From UBA4732 sp002404095 (GTDB taxonomy: Bacteria > Planctomycetota > Planctomycetia > Gemmatales > Gemmataceae): a stretch of DNA of 64,000 nucleotides. The notes beneath the pieces were generated by a model. That model ran no database searches and was not told the DNA's origin. It saw only the letters and a program-made list of their open reading frames with translations. The DNA lies in assembly GCA_036783645.1 (NCBI GenBank), contig DAIPWT010000002.1, forward strand, positions 1 to 64,000. The letters are read 5' to 3'. How positions within the stretch are numbered: position 1 is the stretch's first letter; each line of letters starts with the position of its first letter. A program made the translations under genes and the position numbers. Below, one piece after another: positions 1 through 7,817 of this stretch.

Positions 1-152
1 GGTGTGACGCACACCGGTGCGCTGACGCCGCGCCGCTCATCTTTTTTGTTCGTGCGGCTATATGCAAGTACCAACAGTGACACGCCAGCCGACGCTCTTT
101 GTCCTCCTCGGGCGGGCCCATCTGCACACGTATCCTAGTGGTTCACCCCACC

Positions 153-480
153 TTAATTGACAGGCTCTACCTTCGGGTAGAGTCGCTTTAGTTTGATCCG
201 GGCGTCGGCGGTTGTGAACTGCCAGTCCACTCTCATGTGCGCCAGATTCCGTTTTTGTTCCTAAGCGGCTACTTCACGTTTCAGGAAGTCCTGGGCGGCG
301 ATTCGCCGATCCAGGCATTGACGGCCCAGCACAGACAATTCCGGCTCCGCCATGTTTAACCAACTGGCGTGCTTCGGTGTGTAATGGATCTCCAAGCGCT
401 CGCACAGCCGATGCGCTTCCTCGGGTGCATACACCTGATACAGCACTGCCAGCTTGTGCGTGTTCAGGTTGGCTGCGACG
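153..480 (-). pseudogene. IS630-family transposase remnant (C-terminal part)
   Basis: Reverse-strand translation gives the end of an IS630-type DDE transposase: NLNTHKLAVLYQVYAPEEA, then HYTPKHASWLNMAEPELSVL, then a C-terminal tail ending at a TAA at 153-155. The frame is broken by a TAG at 261-263 at a position where family members usually have Trp (AAW), so a single TGG-to-TAG change is likely. The Asp expected just before the NLNTH motif reads Ala, so a catalytic residue is lost. The N-terminal two thirds are missing. It lies directly upstream of a truncated metallophosphoesterase, which suggests the insertion broke that gene before decaying. The upper boundary near 480 is approximate. Confidence 0.8.
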
Positions 481-595
481 CTTTGCCGTCACGCTTCTGA
501 AGCGTCACCCGGTCAAAGACAGCCTCCGCGGAAAGATGATCCGTTGCATGTTGAATACCGACTTCTTCACGGAAGTCCTGACCCTGCATGGAGAT

Positions 596-1050
596 TGATA
601 CGCGCTGGCCCTGGGGTTTGGGGCAACCACGATTTTGGCCTTTGCCTTGATCCATGCGAGAAAGTACGTCAGCGGTACAGCAGCGCCGTCCTTGACTTCA
701 TGGGCAGCCTTCAGCCACGCATGGAAATCGACGACTGCCTGTTTACGCACGTTGAACCGTGGCTCGACCCGCACAAGGTCGAAGACCTTTGGTACTTCAA
801 CGGGCCGCCCGATTCCCCGGCTAAGCTGGCGAGAAGCTTTTCGGCAGTCCCGAATCGTATCGTTTTCCTCGGCCACTTCCACCACTGGTCACTCGCAACT
901 CCTTATGGTCTGACGCCGTGGCGAGGGGAAAGCCTGGTAAGTCTGGACGATTCACTACGGCGCCTTGTCGTGGTTCATGCGATTTGCGATGGTAAATGTG
1001 CGCTGTTCGACACCCAGTCCAACGATCTGATCCCCTTCGGAGAGGCCTAA
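596..1050 (+). pseudogene. metallophosphoesterase, C-terminal fragment
   Basis: The frame contains VWGNHDFGLC and, about 100 residues later, VFLGHFHHWSLATP. These are the GNHD and GHxHH metal-binding blocks of calcineurin-like phosphoesterases. The N-terminal blocks (DxH and GDxxD) that complete the dimetal site are absent: the sequence upstream is unrelated and then becomes the IS630 remnant. No convincing start codon or ribosome site precedes the homologous part. It is therefore read as the surviving 3' half of a gene cut by the transposon, ending at TAA 1048-1050. The left boundary is approximate. A functional short protein is unlikely. Confidence 0.7.
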
Positions 1051-1159
1051 TATGGCCAGGAAGAACTCGCGACGATTCAACCAACCGCACCTCATCTAAT
1101 GCTTTCCGGCGCCGGTACCCCCTTACGGGACAACCACTAAACAAAACGTGGTATGGCGA

Positions 1160-2371
1160 TCAACTCTCCATGCAAGCCGGATCGCCCGCATCCACTTCCA
1201 TGCCGCCTTTGCGCTGGATCGGCGCTTGCGGGAAGGAATGGGCTTGCCATTCGATCGGCCGCCCCTGCTCCGCATGAGGCACGGGCGGCTGATCCTGCGC
1301 CGTTCCCTGTAACAGCTGTTCGACCAACTCGCGCAGCCGTTGCATCGCGTCCCTTTTGCATACGGCGTTCGGACGGCGCGCCCGATCCTCGGATTTGACC
1401 GGATCGGCCTCCGCCTTTTCATCCATCCCCGCGGCGACATCGGATTTTTCTACCGCCAATGGAGCAGAGTGCTGCGATCCAGTATTGGCCGTGTTCGTCG
1501 TTGGCGGCGCGATGGTGAGCGAGGTAGTGCCGGTGCCCAAGACGCACGCCGCCAGAACAGTCACGATGGTCAGTTTCAGCTTCGCCAAGTGCATGGCGGC
1601 CGCGACCGCTTTGGCGAGGCCCGCAGCCCGTACCGTCGCCAAACCGCCGCCGCCAGTTGCCAGCCGCATCGCCGCCCGGACCGTGGAATCGAGCAAGAAG
1701 ATCGGCAAGACCGACGCCGTGTTCCGCGCCGAAGGAGACGACTCCACAAGCAAGGTCGCGGCGTTGCCCATGCCTCTCCGCGCCAGCCGCATCCGCAGCA
1801 TGTCCCGCGCCCGCGACAACCGTGCCTTCACCGTGCCCACCGGCCAACTCAACTGACGAGCCGCCTCCTCGTTGGTCTTGCTCTCCAGATAACACAGCAC
1901 AATTGGCGCCCGGTACTTGATCGGCAGGCGGCGTATTTCCTCGTGCAGAACCGGCTGAAGGTCCGGATTCGGCGGTTCATCTGATCCCGGCAGTGCGGAC
2001 AGATCGAAGCCAGCCTCTTCGCGCGTCCGCCGCCGCGCCGACAATCCGCGAAGACGCGCCGACACACGGTAAGCGACGCCGTACAACCATGCGCTGAGCG
2101 ATGGGCGTTTTTGAATAGACGCGGCGTTGCGGGCCAGCACCAGAAAGGAAGCCTGGAAAGCGTCCTCGGCTTCCTGCGCGTCACGCAACATTTGCCGACA
2201 GAGACAGAGTACCATCGGCCCGTGGCGCACCATGAGGGCCGCAAAAGCCGGTTCGTCGCGCCGGCCCACGAACCGTTCCAGCAATTGGGCGTCCGTGAGC
2301 GACAACGCACTTTGCAATCCGGTCAGCCGGCCCATGCGCCGCATCGCATCGTTTAGCGGTTCGGTAGCCAC
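1160..2371 (-). CDS. ECF-family RNA polymerase sigma factor with C-terminal membrane segment
   Basis: Residues about 25-110 match sigma region 2 (LLERFVGRRDEPAFAALMVR, then AEDAFQASFLVLARNA). Residues about 145-205 match region 4, the -35 binding helix-turn-helix (RRLPIKYRAPIVLCYLESKT, then GTVKARLSRAR). The C-terminal half is low complexity with one hydrophobic segment (LTIVTVLAACVLGTG), a layout common in planctomycete ECF factors; the tail may tether the factor to the membrane. The frame opens at a GTG at 2377, but GGGAGG lies too close to it. The in-frame GTG at 2371 sits about 8 bases after that site and is preferred. No anti-sigma gene is adjacent. Confidence 0.88.
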   Translation of the reverse strand: MATEPLNDAMRRMGRLTGLQSALSLTDAQLLERFVGRRDEPAFAALMVRHGPMVLCLCRQMLRDAQEAEDAFQASFLVLARNAASIQKRPSLSAWLYGVAYRVSARLRGLSARRRTREEAGFDLSALPGSDEPPNPDLQPVLHEEIRRLPIKYRAPIVLCYLESKTNEEAARQLSWPVGTVKARLSRARDMLRMRLARRGMGNAATLLVESSPSARNTASVLPIFLLDSTVRAAMRLATGGGGLATVRAAGLAKAVAAAMHLAKLKLTIVTVLAACVLGTGTTSLTIAPPTTNTANTGSQHSAPLAVEKSDVAAGMDEKAEADPVKSEDRARRPNAVCKRDAMQRLRELVEQLLQGTAQDQPPVPHAEQGRPIEWQAHSFPQAPIQRKGGMEVDAGDPACMES

Positions 2372-2443
2372 GCGCACCGTCCTCCCGTTTGGGTCGTCCC
2401 CGAAGATAGTACCTGGGAGGACGGCGCCGGGTTCACTTTCTTT

Positions 2444-2518
2444 TTACGAGCCGCGCACGTTAGTAAGCGGTGGGCCATCCAGGAGCCGCGCCCGCTTACT
2501 AACGTGCGCGGCTCGTAA
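2444..2518. repeat. Palindromic element, 27-bp perfect arms
   Basis: Arms 2444-2470 and 2492-2518 are exact reverse complements (core gagccgcgcacgttagtaag) with a 21-base loop. It lies between two minus-strand genes, downstream of the HtrA stop and upstream of the sigma factor. A long hairpin here could end the protease transcript. The gagccg start resembles other window palindromes at 46341, 19451 and 59187. Confidence 0.85.
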
Positions 2519-2541
2519 GAAGGTCTTTTTCGACGCTGAAC

Positions 2542-4071
2542 TCACTGGTCCGTTGCGTTGGATTTGAGCAGGACGTAAGTAACGCCGCCCTTCGGCGTGC
2601 GTACTTGAAGCATCACACCCTTATCCAGAGACGCTTTGTCCAGCTTCTCCTTCAATTCCGACGCGCTTGCCACCGACTGCCGCTCCACTTTGGTCACAAG
2701 TACGCCGCGGCCCAGGCCGGCCGACGCCGCCAGACCGTTGCGCTCCACGTCCGTCAGCAGGGCGCCCTTGGTCGTATCCTTATAACCCAGACCTTCGGCC
2801 AGACTCGGCGTCAGGTCCACGGCGTCGGCGCCGATTTTGTCGATCGAGGTCGCGTCCTTGATATTTTCCGGCAGACGCGAGCGCGGTGCCTTGATGGAAC
2901 CGAAGGCCGACGGTTGCTCCGCGATTGTCACCGACAGCGTATTAGGCTTGCCGTCGTGGACCACCGAAAGCTCGACTGGCTCGCCCTTGGGCAGCTCGGC
3001 CACCACACCTTGAAGACTCCGCATGTCCTTGACCGGCTTGCCGCCCAAGGCCGTGATGACGTCGCCTTCCTTCAAGCCCGCTTTGCCGGCCGGGCCGTCG
3101 GCGAAGACCTGCGTCACGATGACGCCGTGGCCGGTCTTGACGCCCAAATGGGTCGCCAATTCTTCGTTATCGACTTCATCGATTCCCACGCCGAGGTAGC
3201 CGCGGTGGACCGCCCCGTCCTTGAGCAATGCGCTCTCGATGTGCTTGGCGAGGTTCGAGGCGATGGCCAGGCCGACGCCCTGGAAGCCGCCGCTGCGACT
3301 CTTAATCGCCGAGTTGATGCCGATCACTTTGCCTTCCATGTTGATGAGCGGGCCGCCGCTGTTGCCGGGGTTGATGGCCGCGTCTGTCTGCAAGAAGTCT
3401 TCGTACATATTCATGCGTAGGTTGCGGCCCTTGGCGCTGATGATGCCGGACGTGACGGTGCCGGTCAATCCGAAAGGCGCCCCAACCGCCAGTACGCGAT
3501 CACCGATCTCCATCTCATCGCTGTCGCCAAATTCGACATACGGCAGCGCCTCTTTAGCGTGGATGCGGACGATGGCCAAGTCGGTCTTGGCGTCGGACTT
3601 GATGTCCTTCGACGTGAATTTTCGGCCGTCGTGCAGCTCGACCGTGACCTCGTCGGCGCCGTCCACAACGTGGAAGTTGGTCAGGACGACGCCCTTGGGA
3701 TCGACGAGGAAGCCCGAGCCGAAGCCGAGCGTACCATCTCCGTCGTCTTCGCCATTGTCGCCGGGCTGCATTTGGTCGAAGAACTTGCGCAGCTCATCAG
3801 GATTCTGTGGAATTTCCTCACTGGTGGGAGGCTTGCGTTTGGGTTGCTTGCCCTTAATGGTGTGCTTGGCATGCGATTCGATGCTGACGACGGCCGGCAG
3901 CACTTTTTTGACAATGGCCCGATAGGACGCGGGCTGATCTTTCGGCGGTTCGGCGTTGACGGGCGGCGGAGCGGCGGCGACGCGCAGGACGCCAGGCAAG
4001 TACCAGGCGCCGCCTACGGCCATTACGCTGGCCAGCGTGAGAGATGAGAATGCAAGGGACCATCGCCTCAT
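2542..4071 (-). CDS. HtrA/DegQ-like periplasmic serine protease
   Basis: A trypsin-fold protease followed by two PDZ domains, 509 residues. The likely triad is His134 (TNFHVVDGA), Asp164 (KTDLAIVRI) and Ser238 (NPGNSGGPL). PDZ domains occupy roughly 285-390 and 415-505. An N-terminal hydrophobic stretch (LAFSSLTLASVMAVGGAW) acts as a signal peptide or anchor, so it should work outside the cytoplasm on misfolded proteins. The frame is open 23 codons further upstream, but AGGAGG stands about 9 bases before the ATG at 4071. That ATG overlaps the stop of the HEAT lipoprotein gene (ATGA), implying translational coupling. Which Deg paralogue it corresponds to cannot be settled here. Confidence 0.93.
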   Translation of the reverse strand: MRRWSLAFSSLTLASVMAVGGAWYLPGVLRVAAAPPPVNAEPPKDQPASYRAIVKKVLPAVVSIESHAKHTIKGKQPKRKPPTSEEIPQNPDELRKFFDQMQPGDNGEDDGDGTLGFGSGFLVDPKGVVLTNFHVVDGADEVTVELHDGRKFTSKDIKSDAKTDLAIVRIHAKEALPYVEFGDSDEMEIGDRVLAVGAPFGLTGTVTSGIISAKGRNLRMNMYEDFLQTDAAINPGNSGGPLINMEGKVIGINSAIKSRSGGFQGVGLAIASNLAKHIESALLKDGAVHRGYLGVGIDEVDNEELATHLGVKTGHGVIVTQVFADGPAGKAGLKEGDVITALGGKPVKDMRSLQGVVAELPKGEPVELSVVHDGKPNTLSVTIAEQPSAFGSIKAPRSRLPENIKDATSIDKIGADAVDLTPSLAEGLGYKDTTKGALLTDVERNGLAASAGLGRGVLVTKVERQSVASASELKEKLDKASLDKGVMLQVRTPKGGVTYVLLKSNATDQ

Positions 4072-4688
4072 GGCTGGGAAACCTCCTGTATGGGAACGAC
4101 GGGCCGACCCTTTGCCCCACGGCGGAGGCCGACCCAACACTTGAAATCGAAGCGTATGTCAAAAGGGGCAACCAATGCCCCTGTATTTATCATACGCGCG
4201 GAGAGGACAGTGGAGTTCGCTTTGGCCCGAAAGTTTTGTGCGTTCCAGCGGTGGCCTCCCCGCCGCGTCGGTGAATGCTCAACCCGCTCGGCAACCTCGG
4301 CTGCTACCGCATTCCGGCTCCTTGCCGCTGCTTCCGGGTCGATCCGTTTGAGGGCCTTGGCGGCCTGCCGACGGACATCGGCGTTTTTATCCCCCGCAGC
4401 CTCCAGCAGGGCTGAGAACGCCGACTTGGCTCCGGCGCCTAGCTCCCCCAGCGCCTCGGCGGCGTCCCGGCGTACGAAGGCGTCCTCGTCCTTGAGGGCA
4501 ACCGCGATGGCCGGCGTCACGACCTCGGCTTCCCTGCTTTTCTTGCCCAGCGCCTTGACCGCGCGCAGACGCTCGGCGGAGTTCTTGGGACGCAACTGCT
4601 CGATCCATCCTTTGGTGGAATGGCCGCCGCAGCCGTACAGCGTTATTCCTAAAACAGTCAGCAGGATGACCGGAAACCGCTTTCTCAT
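4068..4688 (-). CDS. HEAT-repeat lipoprotein
   Basis: Begins MRKRFPVILLTVLGITLYGC, a lipoprotein signal with a lipobox-like Cys at residue 20. Residues about 30-125 carry HEAT/PBS-lyase-type repeats (AVALKDEDAFVRRDAAEALG and two related copies), which bind partner proteins. The last 75 residues have no repeats and are of uncertain structure. The frame is open 69 codons further upstream, but that stretch overlaps the DUF1559 gene and is rejected. The gene starts 7 bases after the pseudopilin stop and ends in a 4-base ATGA overlap with the HtrA-like gene, so the three genes look like one operon for the cell envelope. Confidence 0.8.
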   Translation of the reverse strand: MRKRFPVILLTVLGITLYGCGGHSTKGWIEQLRPKNSAERLRAVKALGKKSREAEVVTPAIAVALKDEDAFVRRDAAEALGELGAGAKSAFSALLEAAGDKNADVRRQAAKALKRIDPEAAARSRNAVAAEVAERVEHSPTRRGGHRWNAQNFRAKANSTVLSARMINTGALVAPFDIRFDFKCWVGLRRGAKGRPVVPIQEVSQP

Positions 4689-4695
4689 CCCACCG

Positions 4696-5601
4696 TTAGT
4701 ACCCGTTGGCATCGGCCACCTCCCCGCCCGCACGTGTGGCCAAGGCGTCATAAACTGTCTGGGCAATGCTGTTGCTGATTTGGTGGACCGACCCGTCGCC
4801 AAAGAGGAACTGTACCCCACTGGTGTGGCCACTGGACATCGCATCGGCGTCGGTAACGATGCTGTCATTAGGCAGGTGAGGGCCGCAGTGGCCAAGAACG
4901 AAGGCGGACGCTGCCGAGAAATCCCCTGGCGACCGCACGGATGGATCCTGGGAGTTGGGTATCGCTCCAGCCCAGGTGGAAAACGACATCGTGGTGCAGC
5001 GTTCGCCTACGAAAAAGGTGTTGCTCAGGCCATCGGTTATCTCGGCAATGCGGAAGCCCCTTACGCCGCGCACGAAGGCGCCGGTATGCGGAGGCGTAGT
5101 GTTGTCGTCCACCCCGTCGTTGCCATTGCAGGCGATGTAACTGCCGTGGGCTAGAACCCAACTCCCGCCGCCCCCATCGGTCACGGTGAAAGTCATCGCT
5201 CCGCTGGGGTCGGAGGGGCATTGGAACGACTTGAGGAAGGTGGTGCGGGCGGACACGATGGCCGGCGATAGGTCGCCGACATTGAGGTTGTAATTAATCC
5301 GGTTTTGAAGGTTGCCCTGTTCCATCTCGGGGAGGATGAAAGAGGCCCACCCCCAACCCGGCCCCTGGTCGTTCTGCGGCCAGGGGGCAAGGTCGTAGTA
5401 GCCGGTAGGGAAGCTGCCCATCTGGTCGTGGTAGCTGTTGAGGGCCAGCCCGATCTGCTTGAGGTTGTTCTGGCAACTGATCCGCGCGGCGGACTCGCGG
5501 ACTTTTTGCACGGCGGGCAGCAGCAGGCCAATCAAGATGGCGATGATGGCGATCACCACCAGTAACTCGATGAGCGTGAAGGCCGAACGTCGGCGATTCA
5601 T
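4696..5601 (-). CDS. DUF1559 (H-X9-DG) type IV pilin-like protein
   Basis: 301 residues. The N-terminus FTLIELLVVIAIIAILIGLL is a type IV prepilin-like methylation and membrane helix preceded by a short basic leader (MNRRRSA), expected to be cut by a prepilin peptidase. The body has the DUF1559 landmarks: CQNNLKQIGLALNSYHD, then DGLSNTFFVGE, and the C-terminal H-X9-DG signature HTSGVQFLFGDG. These proteins are greatly expanded in planctomycetes; their surface role is poorly known. It is the first gene of a minus-strand group with the HEAT lipoprotein and HtrA-like protease. Confidence 0.93.
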   Translation of the reverse strand: MNRRRSAFTLIELLVVIAIIAILIGLLLPAVQKVRESAARISCQNNLKQIGLALNSYHDQMGSFPTGYYDLAPWPQNDQGPGWGWASFILPEMEQGNLQNRINYNLNVGDLSPAIVSARTTFLKSFQCPSDPSGAMTFTVTDGGGGSWVLAHGSYIACNGNDGVDDNTTPPHTGAFVRGVRGFRIAEITDGLSNTFFVGERCTTMSFSTWAGAIPNSQDPSVRSPGDFSAASAFVLGHCGPHLPNDSIVTDADAMSSGHTSGVQFLFGDGSVHQISNSIAQTVYDALATRAGGEVADANGY

Positions 5602-5795
5602 GGTATGTCCCTTTCAAGAAAACGGGCGCGCGGCGGCGCCCGGAATGTTCGGAAGGCAGGGCGCGCGGCAGCGCGGCCCGCGGCCGGGCCGATTTGACTC
5701 GACCCGAACGTCACGGGGATGGCGGCATCCTGAGCCGGCGCGCACGGACGAAGACCGGCAACGAGCGGCTCACGGAATGCGGCTTCAGTGGGATT

Positions 5796-6518
5796 TCAAG
5801 CGGAGAAAGGGAGGCGCGGAGGACGTGAAGGAGGGGATTGCGCGACGCGGCGCGCGGAGAAGTCGGCGGGGAACAATCGTCCGGTCGCGGCCGGTTCCGG
5901 TCGAGGAGCGTAAGTCGGCGGCTCCGCCGGGACGACTCCTGTTGTGATCCATTGGGTCGTCAAGCCTTGGCAACGCAGTGGGGAAACGGCACAGCCGCGA
6001 AGCGGCGTTGAATCCAATGCGCGGTGGGGGCCATTGCCTTTGCAACAGGGACAATCGGCGGCATGGGACGTCTCAGTCGAATCGCACGAATCCGCGTGGG
6101 TCGCGGCGGGCTTTTCGGCGTATTCCGGTGGTTGTACATGATTCTCTTCGGCCCATGCCCAGCGTTCCCCAGGGGTATGGCAACAGCAGTGCCGCCAACA
6201 ATCCTCGGCGGTCTGACAGCCGCAGGCGCAGCCCTGGCACGGGAACGGCTTGCCGCCGTCTTTTACGATAAGCGGAGGGGGAAGCGGCAAGCCGATTGTG
6301 GCCGCGAGATAAGCGAACAGCGCCCCAACGGCGATGAGACGCCGGAAAATGTGTCGCCAGAAGACGCTTCGCCAGGAAAGCATGGAGCGATGCCCGTTCT
6401 GCCAGGGGCTAGAATGAATGTCTATGAAAGGAGGCGTCAAACGGCCATTCGGTGTCGAGTACGCGTCCCCGACCTTGGCAGGCTTGTCCTTCCGCTGAAG
6501 TATGGTAGGATTAGGCAT
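5796..6518 (-). CDS. Cys-rich single-pass membrane protein, planctomycete type
   Basis: A hydrophobic helix (LIAVGALFAYLAATIGLPL) is followed by a dense cysteine block (PCQGCACGCQTAEDCWRHCC) and a second C-rich patch (ADCPCCKG). The cysteines suggest metal or Fe-S binding outside the membrane, but this is inference; I recall similar CxCG..CWxxCCC proteins as conserved planctomycete proteins of unknown function. The ATG at 6518 has AGGAG 6 bases upstream. An alternative ATG at 6383, just before the membrane segment, has no clear ribosome site but would give a more typical N-terminus. A C-terminal Pro/Arg-rich tail of about 50 residues is low complexity. Confidence 0.65.
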   Translation of the reverse strand: MPNPTILQRKDKPAKVGDAYSTPNGRLTPPFIDIHSSPWQNGHRSMLSWRSVFWRHIFRRLIAVGALFAYLAATIGLPLPPPLIVKDGGKPFPCQGCACGCQTAEDCWRHCCCHTPGERWAWAEENHVQPPEYAEKPAATHADSCDSTETSHAADCPCCKGNGPHRALDSTPLRGCAVSPLRCQGLTTQWITTGVVPAEPPTYAPRPEPAATGRLFPADFSARRVAQSPPSRPPRLPFSA

Positions 6519-6574
6519 GTTGACTCCTACGGTCGGCTGTAAAGTCAAGCAAAGCATGGAAGTGCAAAAATTAA

Positions 6575-6647
6575 GGCGGCGTAGCTCAGCGGTTAGAGCA
6601 GCGGCTTCATAAGCCGCGGGTCACTGGTTCAATTCCAGTCGCCGCTA
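6575..6647 (+). tRNA. tRNA-Met (anticodon CAT)
   Basis: The cloverleaf folds by eye. Acceptor stem ggcggcg pairs with cgccgct (one G-T), followed by discriminator A. The D arm contains gctcagcggttagagc. The anticodon stem gcggc/gccgc encloses loop ttcataa with CAT at 6608-6610. The T arm is actgg ttcaatt ccagt. CCA is not encoded. The first pair is G-T rather than the mismatch of bacterial initiator tRNAs, and the anticodon stem lacks the three G-C pairs in initiator order. It is therefore elongator Met, or Ile2 if C34 is lysidinylated. Confidence 0.93.
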
Positions 6648-6720
6648 TTCAAAGTGTATCACAATACGAAATGAACCTACCGCCTTTGTGAGCCGAGGCC
6701 GGGCAAGGTAGAATGGCTGA

Positions 6721-7803
6721 ATGGATAAGCACCATCCAGAGGCCAAAGGCCGAGGCTCGCAGATCGATCCGCCCAATCGCTTTGGTGGGCCGCACCACGT
6801 TGCCGACCTCGAACAAGTCGAACACGACGAAGAGTACCTCGCCAGCCTTCACGACCGGCCCACTGAATACCTTCCCGACCGTTCCCGGACCATCGTGACC
6901 GAGAACGACAGCCCCGACGTCGGTTTCCGTTACAGCGTCAACCCGTATCGAGGTTGTTCCCACGGCTGCTCTTACTGTTACGCTCGACCGACGCATGAAT
7001 ATCTGGGCCTGAACGCCGGGCTGGACTTCGAGACAAAGATCTTCTTCAAGGAAGCAGCCGCCGACCTTTTCCGTGAATTCCTATCCAATAAGAAGTGGAA
7101 GCCGGAAGCTATTGCCCTGTCAGGCGTCACTGATCCCTACCAGCCCGCCGAGGTGAAGTTCCTGCTCACGCGCCAGTTGCTCGAAGTGGCCGCCCAAGCC
7201 TTTCAACCCATCTCCCTCATTACCAAAAACGCCTTAATTCTCCGCGACATCGACCTCCTTCGCCGTATGGCCGCCGCCAATCTCGTTCACGTCAACATGA
7301 GCGTCACGACGCTGGACGCCGGCCTCGCCCGTTCGATGGAGCCGCGCACCAGTACGCCGGCGGCCCGGCTGGCGGCCGTCAAAGCGCTGCGCGAAGCCGG
7401 GGTGCCGGTACGTGTGCTGACAGCCCCGATCATTCCCGGGCTCAACGACAGCGAAATCCCGGCTCTCCTCGCTGCCGCTAAGGAGGCCGGGGCGCAGGAC
7501 GCGGGGTGCACGATGCTGCGGCTTCCCCTGACGGTCGCTCCGGTGTTTCTGGAATGGCTGGGCCGGACGCAGCCGACGCGAGCGGCGCGCATCGAGAGCC
7601 GGATCAGGGCCGTGCGCGGCGGCAAGCTGAACGATTCGGAGTTCGGCGCGCGGATGAGCGGCGCCGGCGAGATCGCACGGCAGATCAGCGACTTGTTTCG
7701 GATCTTCGCCAAGAAGTACGGACTCGATGGCGGACTGCCGGCCTATGACTGTACGCGATTCCGTCCGCCAATGGACAAGTATGGGCAACGGCCGCTGTTC
7801 TAG
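6721..7803 (+). CDS. PA0069-family radical SAM protein
   Basis: 360 residues. The radical SAM [4Fe-4S] motif is CSHGCSYCYA with Cys79, Cys83 and Cys86, preceded by FRYSVNPYRG. Later motifs typical of this SplB-related family include ALSGVTDPYQPAE and PIIPGLNDSEIP. The substrate of the PA0069 group is unknown; it shares its fold with spore photoproduct lyase but lacks that context. The start at 6721 is weak (no strong ribosome site); an ATG at 6713 is in another frame. It begins 73 bases after the tRNA and ends 14 bases before the convergent MFS gene. Confidence 0.9.
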   Translation: MDKHHPEAKGRGSQIDPPNRFGGPHHVADLEQVEHDEEYLASLHDRPTEYLPDRSRTIVTENDSPDVGFRYSVNPYRGCSHGCSYCYARPTHEYLGLNAGLDFETKIFFKEAAADLFREFLSNKKWKPEAIALSGVTDPYQPAEVKFLLTRQLLEVAAQAFQPISLITKNALILRDIDLLRRMAAANLVHVNMSVTTLDAGLARSMEPRTSTPAARLAAVKALREAGVPVRVLTAPIIPGLNDSEIPALLAAAKEAGAQDAGCTMLRLPLTVAPVFLEWLGRTQPTRAARIESRIRAVRGGKLNDSEFGARMSGAGEIARQISDLFRIFAKKYGLDGGLPAYDCTRFRPPMDKYGQRPLF

Positions 7804-7817
7804 TTATTTGCCACCAA

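Noticed and set aside
1..150. Left edge sequence
   Set aside because: No open frame, RNA or repeat could be supported; nothing recognisable before the IS630 remnant.
4090..5154. A 354-codon plus-strand frame opposite the HEAT and DUF1559 genes
   Set aside because: It overlaps two supported genes and begins without a ribosome site.
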